Shown: in pieces, positions 39,101-54,100 of the stretch
Numbering within the stretch: the first letter of the stretch is position 1
How the letters are laid out: each line of letters opens with the position of its first letter
Source of the DNA: Limnoperna fortunei
Lineage: Eukaryota > Mollusca > Bivalvia > Mytilida > Modiolidae
NCBI GenBank assembly: GCA_944474755.1
Contig: OX104118.1
Coordinates: 74,975,865 to 75,039,864 of the forward strand
Reading direction: 5' to 3'
DNA: 64,000 nt
Notes under the pieces: model-generated
Seen by the model: the letters and a program-made list of their open reading frames with translations, nothing else
What the model was told of the DNA's origin: nothing
Databases searched by the model: none
Translations under genes and position numbers: made by a program

Positions 39101-42100
39101 GTGAATGTTAGCTAACACCATGGGTAACAGGTCTCTGTCTGGGTGGTAACTTGTCAGATGGGCAGATGATATGTCTTTCACATGTACCTGGGTAAACTGT
39201 CCTTCCTACAATATATAACAGTTGTGAATGTTAGATAACACTTTGGGTAACATGTACCCTGGGTAAATTGTCTTCCCTTCAGTATATAACAGTAGTGAAT
39301 GTTAGCTAACACCATGGGTACCAGATCTCTGTCTAGGTGGTAAGTGTCAGATGGGCAGATGATATGTCTTTCACATGTACCTGGGTAAACTGTCCTTCCT
39401 ACAATATATAACAGTTGTGAATGTTAGATAACACTTTGGGTAACATGTACCCTGGGTAAACTGTCCTCCCTACAATATATAACAGTTGTAAATGTTAGCT
39501 AACACCATGGGTAACAGGTCTCTGTCTGGGTGGTAACTTATCAGATGGGCAGACGATATGTCCTTCACATGTACCCTGGGTAAACTGTCCTCCCTACAAT
39601 ATATAACATGTGAATGTTAGCTAACATCATGGGTAACAGGTCTCTGTCTGGGTGGTAACTTATCAGATGGGCAGACGATATGTCCTTCACATGTACTCTG
39701 GGTAAACTGTCCTCTTTACAATATATAACAGTTGTGAATGTTAGCTAACACCATGGGTAACAGGTCTCTGTCTGGATGGTAACTTATCAGATGGGCAGAT
39801 GATATGTCTTTCACATGCACCCTGGGTAAATTGTCTTCCCTACAATATATAACAGTTGTGAATGTTAGCTAACACCATGGGTAACAGATCTCTGTCTGGG
39901 TGGTAACTGATCAGATGGGCAGATGATATGTCTTTCACATGTACCCTGGGTAAATTGTCTTCCCTACAATATATAACAGTTGTGAATGTTAGCTAACACC
40001 ATGGGTACCAGATCTCTGTCTGGGTGGTAAGTGATCAGATGGGCAGATGATATGTCTTTCACATGTACCTGGGTAAACTGTCCTTCCTACAATATATAAC
40101 AGTTGTGAATGTTAGATAACACTATGGGTAACATGTACCCTGGGTAAACTGTCCTCCCTACAATATATAACAGTTGTAAATCTTAGCTAACACCATGGGT
40201 AACAGGTCTCTATCTGGGTGGTAACTTATCACATGGGCAGACGATATGTCCTTCACATGTACCCTGGGTAAACTGTCCTCTTTACAATATATAACAGTTG
40301 TGAATGTTAGCTAACACCATGGGTAACAGGTCTCTGTCTGGATGGTAGCTTATCAGATGGGCAGACGATATGTCCTTCACATGTACCCTGGGTAAACTGT
40401 CCTCCCTTCAATAAATAACAGTAGTGAATATTAGCCAACACCATGGGTACCAGATCTCTGTCTGGGTGGTAACTGATCAGATGGGCAGATGATATGTCTT
40501 TCACATGTACCCTGGGTAAATTGTCTTCCCTACAATATATAACAGTTGTGAATGTTAGCTAACACCATGGGTACCAGATCTCTGTCTGGGTGGTAACTTA
40601 TCAGATGGGCAGATGATATGTCTTTCACATGTACCCTGGGTAAATTGTCTTCCCTACAATATATAACAGTAGTGAATGTTAGCTAACACCATGGGTACCA
40701 GATCTCTGTCTGGGTGGTAAGTGATCAGATGGGCAGATGATATGTCTTTCACATGTACCCTGGGTAAATTGTCTTCGCTACAATATATAACAGTAGTGAA
40801 TGTTAGCTAACACCATGGGTACCAGATCTCTGTCTGGGTGGTAAGTGATCAGATGGGCAGATGATATGTCTTTCACATGTACCCTGGGTAAATTGTCTTC
40901 CCTACAATATATAACAGTTGTAAATGTTAGCTAACACCATGGGTAACAGGTCTCTGTCTGGGTGGTAACTTATCATATGGGCAGACGATATGTCCTTCAC
41001 ATGTACCCTGGGTAAACTGTCCTCCCTACAATATATAACAGTAGTTACAGTTGGCTAACACCATGGGTAACAGATCTCTGTCTGGGTGGTAACTTATCAG
41101 ATGGGCTGACGATATGTCCTTCACATGGACCCTGGGTAAACTGTCCTCCCTACAATATATAACAGTTGTGAATGTTAGCTAACACCATGGGTAACAGATC
41201 TCTGTCTGGGTGGTAACTAATCAGATGGGCTGACGATATGTCCTTCACGTGTACCCTGCATAAACTGTCCTCCCTACAATATATAACATGTGAATGTTAG
41301 CTAACATCATGGGTAACAGGTCTCTGTCTGGGTGGTAACTTATCAGATGGGCAGACGATATGTCCTTCACATGTACTCTGGGTAAACTGTCCTCCCTACA
41401 ATATATAACAGTTGTGAATGTTAGCTAACACCATGGGTAACAGATCTCTGTCTGGGTGGTAACTTATCAGATGGGCAGACGATATGTCCTTCACATGTAC
41501 CCTGGGTAAACTGTCCTCCCTACAATATATAACAGTCGTGAATGTTAGCTAACACCATGGGTAACAGGTCTCTGTCTGGGTGGTAACTTATCAGATGGGC
41601 AGATGATATGTCCTTCACATGTACCCTGGGTAAACTGTCCTCCCTACAATATATAACAGTTGTGAATGTTAGCTAACACCATGGGTAACAGGTCTGTCTG
41701 GGTGGTAACTTATCAGATGGGCAGACGATATGTCCTTCACATGTACCCTGGGTAAACTGTCCTCCCTACAATATATAACAGTAGTTAATGTTGGCTAACA
41801 CCATGGGTAACAGGTCTCTGTCTGGATGGTAACTTATCAGATGGGCAGACGATATGTCCTTCACATGTACCCTGGGTAAACTGTCCTCTTTACAATATAT
41901 AACAGTTATGAATGTTAGCTGACACCATGGGTAACAGGTCTCTGTCTGGGTGGTTACTTATCAGATGGGCAGATGATAAGTCCTTCACATGTACCCTGTG
42001 TAAACTGTCCTCCCTACAATATATAACAGTTGTGAATGTTAGCTAACACCATGGGTAACAGGTCTGTCTGGGTGGTAACTTATCAGATGGGCAGATGATA

Positions 42101-45100
42101 TGTCCTTCACATGTACCCTGGGTAAACTGTCCTCCCTACAATATATAACAGTTATGAATGTTAGCTGACACCATGGGTAACAGGTCTCTGTCTTGGTGGT
42201 AACTTATCAGATGGGCAGACGATATGTCCTTCACATGTACCCTGTGTAAACTGTCCTCCCTACAATATATAACATGTGAATGTTAGCTAACACCATGGGT
42301 AACAGGTCTCTGTCTGGGTGGTAACTTATCAGATGGGCAGACGATATGTCCTTCACATGTACCCTGGGTAAATTGTCTTCCCTACAATATATAACAGTTG
42401 TGAACGTTAGCTAACACCATGGGTACCAGATCTCTGTCTGGGTGGTAACTTATCAGATGGGCAGACGATATGTCTTTCACATGTACCCTGGGTCAACTGT
42501 CCTCCCTACAATATATAACAGTTGTGAATGTTAGCTAACACTATGGGTAACAGGTCTCTGTCTAGATGGTACTTATGATGGGCAGATGATATGTCCTTCC
42601 CATGAACTTTGGTCAAGCTCTCCTTTGTAAATTATACATCAGTGAAAGTTAGCCAACACCATAGTAATTAACATATCTGGGTGATAAATAATCAGATGAG
42701 TATAATAAAATATAGCATGCAATTTGGATAAATCTTCATACTAAAAAAATAGTGAAATTAAGGTAACACTGTTGTTAACAGATTTTTGTCTGGGTATGCA
42801 AAAATATACATTTGCACCCATACATAAATAATAAGATATATTTACATAATAAGAATAGTTTCAGCCAAACCATATCATATTTCTGGCTAAAATTAGACTA
42901 GAGCCAGTTTAGACTTTAAACTTATAAAGCAGTTTTGTTTTGGCACTCAGATATATTGCTATCCATCTAAAAAAGATGTCTTACTAGTCTACAGATACAT
43001 AATTGTAAAAGTGCAGCACCCAAGTATCATGCCAAAACGTTTAGTACACATGGTGTGTCAAATTTTGCAAATATTTAAATACAATAACCAATATGTGTAG
43101 TTCACATGAATTCATATGCTTTTGTACCTTTCTGATTGATGTTTGCTAAAAGCAATGCTTTTTATAACATACAATTTCATTGACATTTATAAATTATAAC
43201 TATACATATATAACATACTTCTGTTTTGTTTGCAAACAGTAATTCTGTAAGAACATATTCTGTTTCTTCAAGAGGAAAAACAATAGTGCATAAGAACAGA
43301 GTCCTGCATCCCTGTATGTTGGCAGCAGTTGTGATATTGGTGTCCTGTCTGTTATATCTGACCTGCAGTACTCATTAGCTACTGTCACTAAACTACCATT
43401 GGCTGGACACACTAAAACAAATTTTGTTTAGTGAATACCTAATACATAAATCTTCAACTAAAACATTTTTATACAATATTAATAGTATGGTTCTTTAGTT
43501 TGAATTTATTTCAAGATAATTTAAAAGAGATACAGGACACCATCTAACTTTTTTCTTAAATTCTAAGTATACTAGTATAAAATACCACATTAATGGTATG
43601 ATTAATATTAATATCTGTCATAACCCTTAAATTCCATTTTTGTCAACACAGGATGTGCTCTGTTTCATTGGGGGAAAAAGACTCATCATTGAATTGAATA
43701 TGTCAATTATTACTTAAATGACCAAAACATAAAGTAAAAATAATAAAACAAATATACAAATAGATAGAAATCTTAACTACTATAATAAAGAACACATCAA
43801 AGAAAACATAGCTGAAAGGCATAAGAAGCATATTTATATCAAAATACAGATCTACAACTTTTTTTACAGAACATAAACTATTACAATAAAGAACCCATTC
43901 ATTCAAAAATGGGGATAAAACATGCATGAGAAAAAACTAAGCTGTAGGGCATAAGGAACGAAATACAAACAATTGAAACCAGAATAAGTAAAAATATGAA
44001 TGAAGACATATACCTGTACTCCCTGTACTCTCATACATTCATTAATGGTCTAAATACAAAGTTACAGCTAAAATAAGTTAACAAGGGAGGTAATTTTGGC
44101 AAAAAAGAGGAAAATCACAATTCTTTACTTCTTGTCTGGTAGTCAAAAAATTAATTCTTAAGACACCCCTATTTTTCTTTCTAGCAATGCTTATTACAAA
44201 AAAATCATAAAAATTTCATTTTTCAGAATTTTGTAAATCAATTATTATAGCTTTGTTATTTTCTTCTATGTACAATCTATGAGAAACTTAACAAAATAAT
44301 TTGGTGTTAAAAGCCTCCAAAATAAGCCTTTAAACCCCTACTTTTTATTTTGAATTATGATTACTTGACTAAAAAACTACCTGTTTGGAAAGTTTAACTA
44401 TAGGCTCCCAGGAGCCTGTATCGCTCACCTGAACCTGAAACCAAAAAACCCTTTTCTATCCAGCTTTTCTTTGCTATAAGGAATTGCCCAACACTTCTGC
44501 AAAAGTCATTAATGTTGACCTTTTAAGGGAAATAATTCCTATAAGGAGGAGCTTTTGATGCTTAGAGGGAGAAGGGAGGTTCACTTCAAATTTGCTGTAC
44601 CTGTTATACTTTTTTAACTATCAGTCGAAAACTCTCTTGACTCCCCCCCCCCCCCCCCCCCCCCCCCATTTTCTATTTTAAGCTAACGTAGCTATATAGG
44701 TAGTCAGGTGTCATGATTTGCACAATTTTGGTAGAGGACGTCCTAAAGATGATGTGTGCAATGTTTCAAAGCAGTCCTTTAATGGGTTAAAGAGGAGAAG
44801 AGTTTTTAAAATCAATTAAAATTGATTAAAAAAATGTTCAAGGATAATAATTCCTAAACGGTTCATCAGACAATCTTGACCCTAAGTCATTTTTGTAGCC
44901 CTCATAGAGCAGAACAATTAAGCAATACTAACTTTTTCTCTAGTTCAAATAATTTTCAAGATTTTAAGGCAAAAATGTCAAAAATAATCAATTTTGACAA
45001 TTAAAGGGCAATAACTCCTACAAGGAGTCCTCATACAACTTCAACCCAATGGAGTGTTTCGTAAAACTTTTGATGCCGATGAAGGCATGTCTCTTCGGTT

Positions 45101-48100
45101 TTCCTGTATCTGTTATACTTTTTGAACTATAAGCCAAAAACTGTATTTTACCCCCCCCCCCTTTCCCTCCATTCTATTTTTAGCCATGGTGGCCATGTTG
45201 GTTAATCTGCAGCCATGGTTGGTGAAAACTTGGTTAAGGACATTTGACGGATGATGTGTACAAAGTTTCAAAGCAGTACTTTCAGTGGTTTCAGAGGAGA
45301 AGATTTTAAAAAATCAATTAAAACCGATTAAAATAAACAGTTCAAGGGGAATAACTCTTAAACGGTTAATCAGACAATCTTGACCCTAAAGGCAATTTTG
45401 TAGCCCTCATAGAGCAGAACAATTAAGCAATGCTAACTTTTTCTCTAGTTCAAATAATTTTCAAGATTTTGAGGCAAAAATGGCTAAAATCAACAATTTC
45501 GACAATTTAAGGGCAATACTCCTATAAGGAGTCATCATACAACTTCAACCCAATGGGGTGTTTCGTAGAGCTTTTGATGCAGATGAAGGCATGTCTCTTC
45601 CGTTTTCCTGTATCTGTTACACTTTTTTAAATATAAGCCAAAAACTGTATTTTACCGCCCCCCCCCCCCCCCCAATCCAATTTTTAGCCATGGTGGCCAG
45701 GTTGGTTAATCTGCAGCCATGGTTGGTGCAAACTTGGTTGAGGACATTTGACAGATGATGTGTACAAAGTTTCAAAGCAGTACTTTCAGTTGTTTCAGAG
45801 GAGAAGATTTTAAAAAATCAATTAAAACCGATAAAAAAAAACCAGTTCCAAGGGGAATAACTCTTAAACGGTTAATCAGACAATCTTGACCCTTAAGTCA
45901 TTTTTGTAGCGCTCATAGAGCAGAACAATTAAGCAATGCTAACTTTTTCTCTAGTTCTAATAATTTTCCAGATTTTGAGGCAAAAATGGCAAAAATCATC
46001 AATTTTGACAATTAAAGGGCAATAACTCCTACAAGGAGTCATCATACAACTTTGACCCAATGGAGTGTTTTGTAGAGCTTTAGATGCTGAAGAAGGAAAG
46101 TCTCTTCGGTTTTCCTGTATCTGTTATACTTTTTGAACTATAAGCAAAAAACTGTATTTTGACCCCTCTGTTCTATTTTTAGCCATGGCGGCCATGTTGG
46201 TTGGTCTGAGGCCATGATTTGGGCAAACTTGGTAGAGGGCATTTTACTGATAATGTATGCAAAGTTTCAAAGCAATCCCTTCAGTGGTTTTTGAGGAGAA
46301 GATTTTTGAAGAAAAGTTAACGACGACGACGACGATGGACGCCAAGTGATGGCAATAGCTCACTTGACCCTTCGGGTCAGGTGAGCTAAAAACAAATGGA
46401 CAGTGGACAAGAGACATTGATGCAAAGTGATGACAAAAGTAAACCAGTCAAATTCTCTGCCTTTTAAAGAAACAGAAATAATTTTAGTGGCACAAACTCA
46501 TTGACAAAAAATGGAAAAGGCCCAAATATAGCATGTGTAGTTATATGAAATACATGTGAATGAAATACAATCATAATAAATATTTAACAATTCTCAGAAT
46601 TAAAGCAGTTATATATGAAAGAGAAGGTCAACTTCAGGGTGCCGTTTCATAAAGGGATCGCTAATTAACGTGCTGGTTATCCCATGCAATTAAAATGGGA
46701 TAACATGCACGTTAAGCTAATGATCGCTTTATGAAACGGCACCCAGGACTGTATATCAGTCTCCCTCTTACTATTACTATCACGGGAGTGTGAAAGCTTG
46801 TTCTAATTAAACATACAGCTGCTCTTCAATTCAAAATACCATTAATATGATGAATAACAATGTTGATCACTGATATTTTGATATTTTGTTCTTGACAGAA
46901 AATAATTAAATGGAATGTAGTAAAAATGTCAAAAAGAGAAGATAACGGACAAACTACAAACATATACTGGTTTTCAAACATGAGACAAAAAATTTACTAA
47001 CATCAATGTTTTATTTTTTATAAATATCTGGCAGTAATAAAGTAAATTCTAATAGTACACCCTATTATCATCAACATATAACCAGATATATATCCACCTT
47101 TAACACATAAGTGTTTTGTCAAAAGATCCCATAAAAAAATGTCCTCAACCTTATTTCTGCAGTCACTATATTATTTACTTATTTATGTGTAGTTTATATT
47201 TTTCACAAAATTATTTAAACTCATGCTAAACATAAAAAACAACTGTTTTAACATATGTACAAGTCCATATTGTCACTACACACAAGGCCAGAACAACTCC
47301 TGCATATAAGTATTGAAATGAATGAGTGATGTATTGAGTATTTCCGTTTTTGAACCTGTAAGCGTTGAATGTGGTGTTGTGAAAAAAATAATGAAATAGC
47401 CAAATAAATATAAAATATTCTATCTTAAAATGGTTTCCACATACAATACCTTAAAACAAGACTTAGTATTTTATATTCACACATAAACATTTACAGGGGA
47501 TTTGCATGGAAACTGCCAAAACAATGCCATGTAACTAGGAAGAACAAATGCAAAAAATTGCTGTTTTTGTTCTACTAGAATAGAAATAGCTCATGGTTTG
47601 TATGGTTATGTACTAATTTAAACACAAGGTGGGACTTTATATTCGTATTTTATACCTCACTGTTGCTATGAATAAAATAATCGAATATAAAGGCGCACTC
47701 CATGTGTAATTGAGAACAATTTATTCAGTTAATTATTAATTTTACTCAAGATGTTTTTATCTTTCTACCATGACTCACTAGTGTAACAGGATCTACACGA
47801 GGTTCAGAACGACTAGCACTTGCTAAATAATGACAGTAACAGGATGTTGCTTCATCTTAACTATTTCAACATACACAATTTAATTTTTACCATGTGTTTC
47901 AAGACTCTCTCTTACACAGTTCCAAGCCTCAATATAATCATCCAACAGGGCTTCAAATACTGGCAATCTTCTTTCTAAATTTTTAAATACAAATTAATCT
48001 ACTATTGCATGTTATGGAAAAGATACTACCGTCTTATATAATTTTAATGCTCAATTGATACTCTTCATCTCTGTAGTGTAGATTTCAGCAAAACTTTACA

Positions 48101-51100
48101 ACATAGGTTCACTTAGCTTTAATCTAAGTGTCTTTAATTATGTATCAGTTGATACTGGGATGGTTGTTCAAATCTTCACTTATAAAACTGGTTATTTTAA
48201 AAAGTAAATAAGTTGCAGCTTGATTTAAATATATTTCTATAATTGTGATATTCTGAATCAAACCAGAGAGCCTTGGTTCTTACTTACAAAGACTAAGTTT
48301 ATATATAAATATATGCAAATTTTAATCTGGCTTTTTTCACAACTTCAATCAGCACAATAAATTCAATTTTTTGCAATTGGCAGTGCATAATACACATGAT
48401 ATAATAATCACACACACAGATCAGATGTTTGAGCAGATTGATTACCACTATAATACACAACTGATAACACCAACAGATCTAGTAATTTGCTAGATGATCA
48501 CAGATTTGTTTACCCTGCTTCATCTGATCTTTAACTTGGTCTATGGTCAAGGTTGTAGCCTCTGCTCTGTCCAACTTTCTACCGTACTTCTGTATCAACA
48601 TTTTGTGTAGTCTGATGATGCTGGGAACAAACCGTACTGCTCGTAAGTGATGATCCTGAAAGAAAAGCTGTAGTGTAAATAAACAAACAAATACACAACT
48701 TGGTATTCCCATTCTTAACTAAAAATGTTGTCCAGACTAAAAATCTATGCCCCCTAACTTTTGTTGGACATAAAAATGATAAAATTACCTCAGTAAGGAA
48801 GAGCCTCAGTACAGGTAATTTTAGCTTTGTTGAGTCTACCATTTGTTTGAGGTGATTTACAGAGATCAGAGCTCGATATCTCCACACTGCTGGTATTTCA
48901 TGTAAGTTTAAGATACTGTGCATCTCCTGTTTTTTATCTGTCTCGTACAATATTTGCAGCAATGGATCAGAACCTAAAAAATATTTAAATACATAAATGC
49001 TATGTTCTAAAAAAATTAGTTCAACAATCTTATTTTAACATCCTGCTTGCTTCCATGAATTATCTACTTTCAGCTGGACACTGCGTGACTTCATAAATAA
49101 ATAACAAGTGCCAAAGTGCTACAAAATACGCCTGAAAAATTTTGCAGGTGTAAATTATATTACAAGAACCAAGTACTGCTATAATGGATTTGATAACCAG
49201 CCACATTAATAATAAGTTACAGAGCATTTAAATCATGTGAACCCTTATTACCATAACGAACTTGATAACCGGCCAATTTAAATACCTTAGACACCAATGA
49301 TTCCAAACACATTCATGAAGATCATTGAACAACTATTTCAATAAGAGCAGAGATGACTTTGCATTTCTGTAATAATTAAGAGTCATAACTCTGAAGTGTG
49401 TAGGGCGATTTGGCTGGTAATCAAACTTGGTCGAGATATCATGCCCATAAACATTTTCCCTAAGTTTCATTAGGATCGGACAACAACTGTTTGATTTATA
49501 GAGTGGACAAGGTGAATTTGCCATTTTTTGTATAAATAATGGGCCATAACTCTGAAGAGGCTACAGTGATTTGGCTGGTTATCAAACTTGACCAAGTTTC
49601 ATGAAGATTGAACAACAACTGTTTGAGTTAAAGAGCAGACATCGCTGTGGACACTGCCTGCCATAATATGATCTGTCTTTGGGTATAAAAATGTGCCAGT
49701 CCGGTTGACAGGAATATCAGTTTAAAACCCACTATGTGTAGTGAGATACAAATATCATTTTTACAAATTATTCCATCGTATAATCACATAGAAAAACTTT
49801 TGTACCAATAGTAACCCAATCTACAGTTTAAAGGATCACAAATGAAAAATATAGAGAAGTAGTTACACATTATATCCTGGACAACAGAACAATTTTATAT
49901 AAAGTACCTCAAAAACAAAAACTGAACTTGTGTTTTTGTTGTCTGCAACATACCTTGATGAAGATCAAAGATTAGCTGAACAGAAAAAATAAAAACATTG
50001 ATATATGTTAATACCATTGGTCTGGGAACAGCTGTGTTGCCATACATGACAGACAGTAATGCTAAAATGTCTAACTAAGATTCTGTCAGTGGACATTAAA
50101 AAAAAACTCATAATTGCCATAGTAAGATAGAAATCACAGTGTTCATTTAAAAAAGAAATAATTACCCAGTCTCCTATCAATTAATATTCTGTTGTTAAAG
50201 TGTGTCAAAATAGTGTCCATATTCTGCAAATAAATAAAACCAACTAATAAATGTAAGTAGTGTTTTCTTAATACACATGTTTTATTAATACTAAATAATC
50301 ATTTTCATCCATCAATCAATACACTTACTGTCTGTACAATAAGGTATAAAAAATTGTTTGTGCCCCTTTAATTCCCATGATATTTATAGGTTATTTACGT
50401 TTTTTGAAACGAGATGCGTTTTCTCGTTCATATCTCATCGAAGGGCGACAGCCCTGAGATGAGATGACGAGAAAATGCATCGAGTTTCATAAAACGTAAA
50501 TAATCTGTTTATCGCTGTTTTGTAACATTGTGACGTCACAGTGTTACTTAACAACGTCTTGACAGCGAGCTGAGATGGGCCCATCTCAAGCTAGTAGAGT
50601 GAGATGGAATAATATCGCACACAAAGATCAAAGGAAAATACTGCAAAATGGCGATAATTATAGAAGACCACATGAAACCTATGTTCTATGTATGAATTGA
50701 TGTTGGTCAGAGTATTTAAATTTTTGGAAGGTGAACTATCTGAAGGTTTAGCAATTTCATTGCTGGAATTTTTTGTGAATTCATGACACGCTGTTTGCCT
50801 TACCTGAATTTATTCGAAAAAATATTGAATTTCGGTTATTTATTCAGATATCAGTCTCGAACTTAGCAAAAAATGCAGTTTTTTTCAAGTTTTAAATCAG
50901 ACTACTTTATTTAACAAACTGGTTTATAGTTATGGAAGAATTGTAACTTATTACAGTTTTTTATGATGTTTGAAACTAAAAGTACGATTGTTGTGACCCA
51001 TCGGCATTTACATATTTGCGTGTCATAATTTAATTGCCATCCATGATAGGTAATCGATCTAGCTATCCAAAAAATTAAACAGGTACTAAAGTCATTTGGT

Positions 51101-54100
51101 CTGCTTATACATTTTGTTCTGGTTTACCACATATCGAATATGATATTTGTTTGTAATCTCATGTTATCTATAGATTATGGGCCAAAATTTTCAACTAAGA
51201 ATCATGCAGATAAAAAAACTTTTTAGAGGAAAAAAAAATGTTGCATATCATCAGAAAATATTAAGTTAATCTGTACCTGTAGCGCAAATGGTGCATACTA
51301 GTATTCTTGTCAGAGATTCACATTTCTACCTATTTCTAAGACTTGGACAAACACAATATATAATTTCTGGATGTATGCATATGTATAAACACTCAAACAT
51401 ACCTAGTAGATTTTAAATATATTTCTGCTGTGCCATAAGTTTTAACAAGTTATATTAACATTATTTTCTACAATTTAATGTGTTGGGAAGTAATTCAATG
51501 TCAAGCTTTACCCTGTTTTAGTAAACTTAATCAAATGTCTCACCTTCACTTGGACCCTGTACACTGGGGTCCAATATGGACACATTAGACACATGGAAAG
51601 AATGTGGGATTCCCGAAATTCCAAGCATTTATGTGTTTAGGATTACACAAACATAGGTACCCACAATACACCATGTACCCTGCATAGGTATAAAATGGAT
51701 GAAAAAATGTTTAGAAATGTTCAATATTGACCACAATAGGAGGGGCATATATAATTTAAATGTATTCAAAAAGTATACAAATTTTTCAATTAAATTACTG
51801 TGAAAGTACTTTTCTTCATGGGCATCATATTTTGTGGTTTGGTGAAATTTGACATGTTCGTGGGTTCTTAAATTCGTGGACTGACGGTTTCCGAAAATGC
51901 AAAAAAGTGAAGTAGCGATCAAAATAAAAGATTACTGCAGAATCCTTTTCACTGTTGATAATAAATATCAACATATAAAGAAGACAAACCAGTTTCATTA
52001 CAATTGCTGGTTATGCACATGGTTACGATTGTACACTAAAGTGTTCATTAGTGGACATGATTGTGTTTATTTTGTAGTTAGAATACATCATATTTTCATA
52101 TGTTTGATCTCTTCTTATTATCTCTTAATGATATATAATTGTTTTCAGCTACAACTAATCATTTATCGCTTTTCAGGTAAAAAACCATACTCTACAATAA
52201 AGTTCATGTTGTAAGTGATGTAATGGCTAATTAAATATTAAAGAAAATATTTCATTTACAGTTTTTCGTATTTGTTTAATGCTTCAAGATTTAAAATTCA
52301 TGCTTTGTCCTGATTTAATAGGGAGTAGTAAAGATGTACAAAATTGTATATTAATGCCCTCTTGACCTCTCATTTCCCCTGTAGATATGACAAGAAAGAA
52401 TTGCTCACTTCAATTTTATTTCTTGGATTATTTTATGATTTATAGGGTATGCTTCATATTTTTTTTAATGCATTCTTATCTTCACATAATAAAATGTATA
52501 TATTTGTGTTTCTTTTATTAATAAGTTAGATAATTTGATAATAAAAAGGCATTTTTAGATTTTGTTACATTATATTACGTAATGTATATGTTAGAAGACT
52601 TGTTCGGTTCAATTTTATCATATATATTTTGTTTTGTTTGGATTATTACACGATATATAGGGCGAGCTTCATATCTTTTTTGCATTCGTATCTTTACATA
52701 AAAAATGTAGATGATTATAAATTTGACTTTATCGATATTTTTCAATTTTATTTTTTTGGGTTATTTTACAATTTATAGGGTACATAAGCTTTGTATTTTT
52801 ATGCAGTTTCTAATCTTCACATAATAGAATATATATATATGTTTTTATAGAAATTCATAAGATGATTTAAAAATAATGCATTTTAAAATTATGTAGTATT
52901 ACGTAATGCATGACGTTCCCCTCATGCATCATCATTAGCCCAACGATGAAGAAGTATTTGTAACGAGCTTGTGACCACTCATCCAGAAAGCGTTGATCGA
53001 TAACTTTCAGTATTATTTTTGGCTTATTTCATAATTTATAGGGTACAAAATGGAACCTTGGCCTAGGTTTTGTTTATTGACAATTTCAAAATCTTAAACT
53101 CTAGGGCACGAAATTGGCAGAAAACGAGGTGTGTGTGTGTGTGTGTGTGTAGGAGTGGGGGGAAAGATATTTGTATGATATTATTGTATATTAGATGTGC
53201 CTTGTTTATTTGTTAATTGCTTATTTATTTTCTGACACTGAATTTTGATGAAAGGTAAAAATGAAAGACCAATTAGACCCACATTATAAGCTGCGAAAAT
53301 GCTAATTTTGATGATGATTTTTATACGAAAATTACTATGTTATTTAAAAAAAATAATGTCTAAATCAGTTAAAAAATGTCATAGAAATTGGTAGGGAAAA
53401 TTAATTTCTTTATAATAAATAAGCACAAAAGATATGGATTTTATTTAATTCAAGATTTAAAAAAATTGATGTAAAACAATTTAAAAAAAGTTATATTTAA
53501 ATATGTATAGAATGAGATTTTAAAATTAAAAATTAAAAAAGCTAAATGAAATTTTGAAAAATTTATATAAGAATACAATAAAAATAATTCAGTTACATTC
53601 TAATAAAGGTCATACAACAGTTTATATAGTTGAAAATAACTATATTAGTTAATTATCTCATAAATTGTTTTGCAAAAATAAGACTCTTCTTCTAAATTTT
53701 TTTTGTGTATTTTAAATTTTGAAATATTATTATGTTCTTAGCAATGTTTATGAACATGAATGTTATTTTGACATTTGGAATATTGAATTGCAAATCTTTT
53801 GAAACAATTTTAATTACTGTAAAATTTAATGAATAGAAATTGTAACTTGACTGTGTTTTTTCTTTGATGAGGCTCGACGGAAGGACGCGATAACTGTCGA
53901 TCTTAACCCCCCTTTTTTCCTACAGAACCACATGAGTATGGGATTTCGTAAAGGTCAATGTATTTTTATTGGTAAACATTGTCTTTACAGCATATGAAGA
54001 AAAATTAAATAAAACAAATTGGAAAAAACTATTAAACCAAATAGGATACACCTATAACATATAAATCGAACATCTCTGGATATGGGAGTAACCCATATTT

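Noticed and set aside
40307..40504. 65-codon minus-strand frame starting MKDISSAHLISY
   Set aside because: A unit of the exon-derived satellite. It resembles the real exon only because it was copied from it, and it shifts frame at the unit border.
49954..49975. 22-nt microexon with good AG and GT borders on the minus strand
   Set aside because: Entered in the phase delivered by the exon at 50166 it reads a TGA stop. Joining 50166 directly to 48973 gives a clean Gly codon, so the microexon is not needed.
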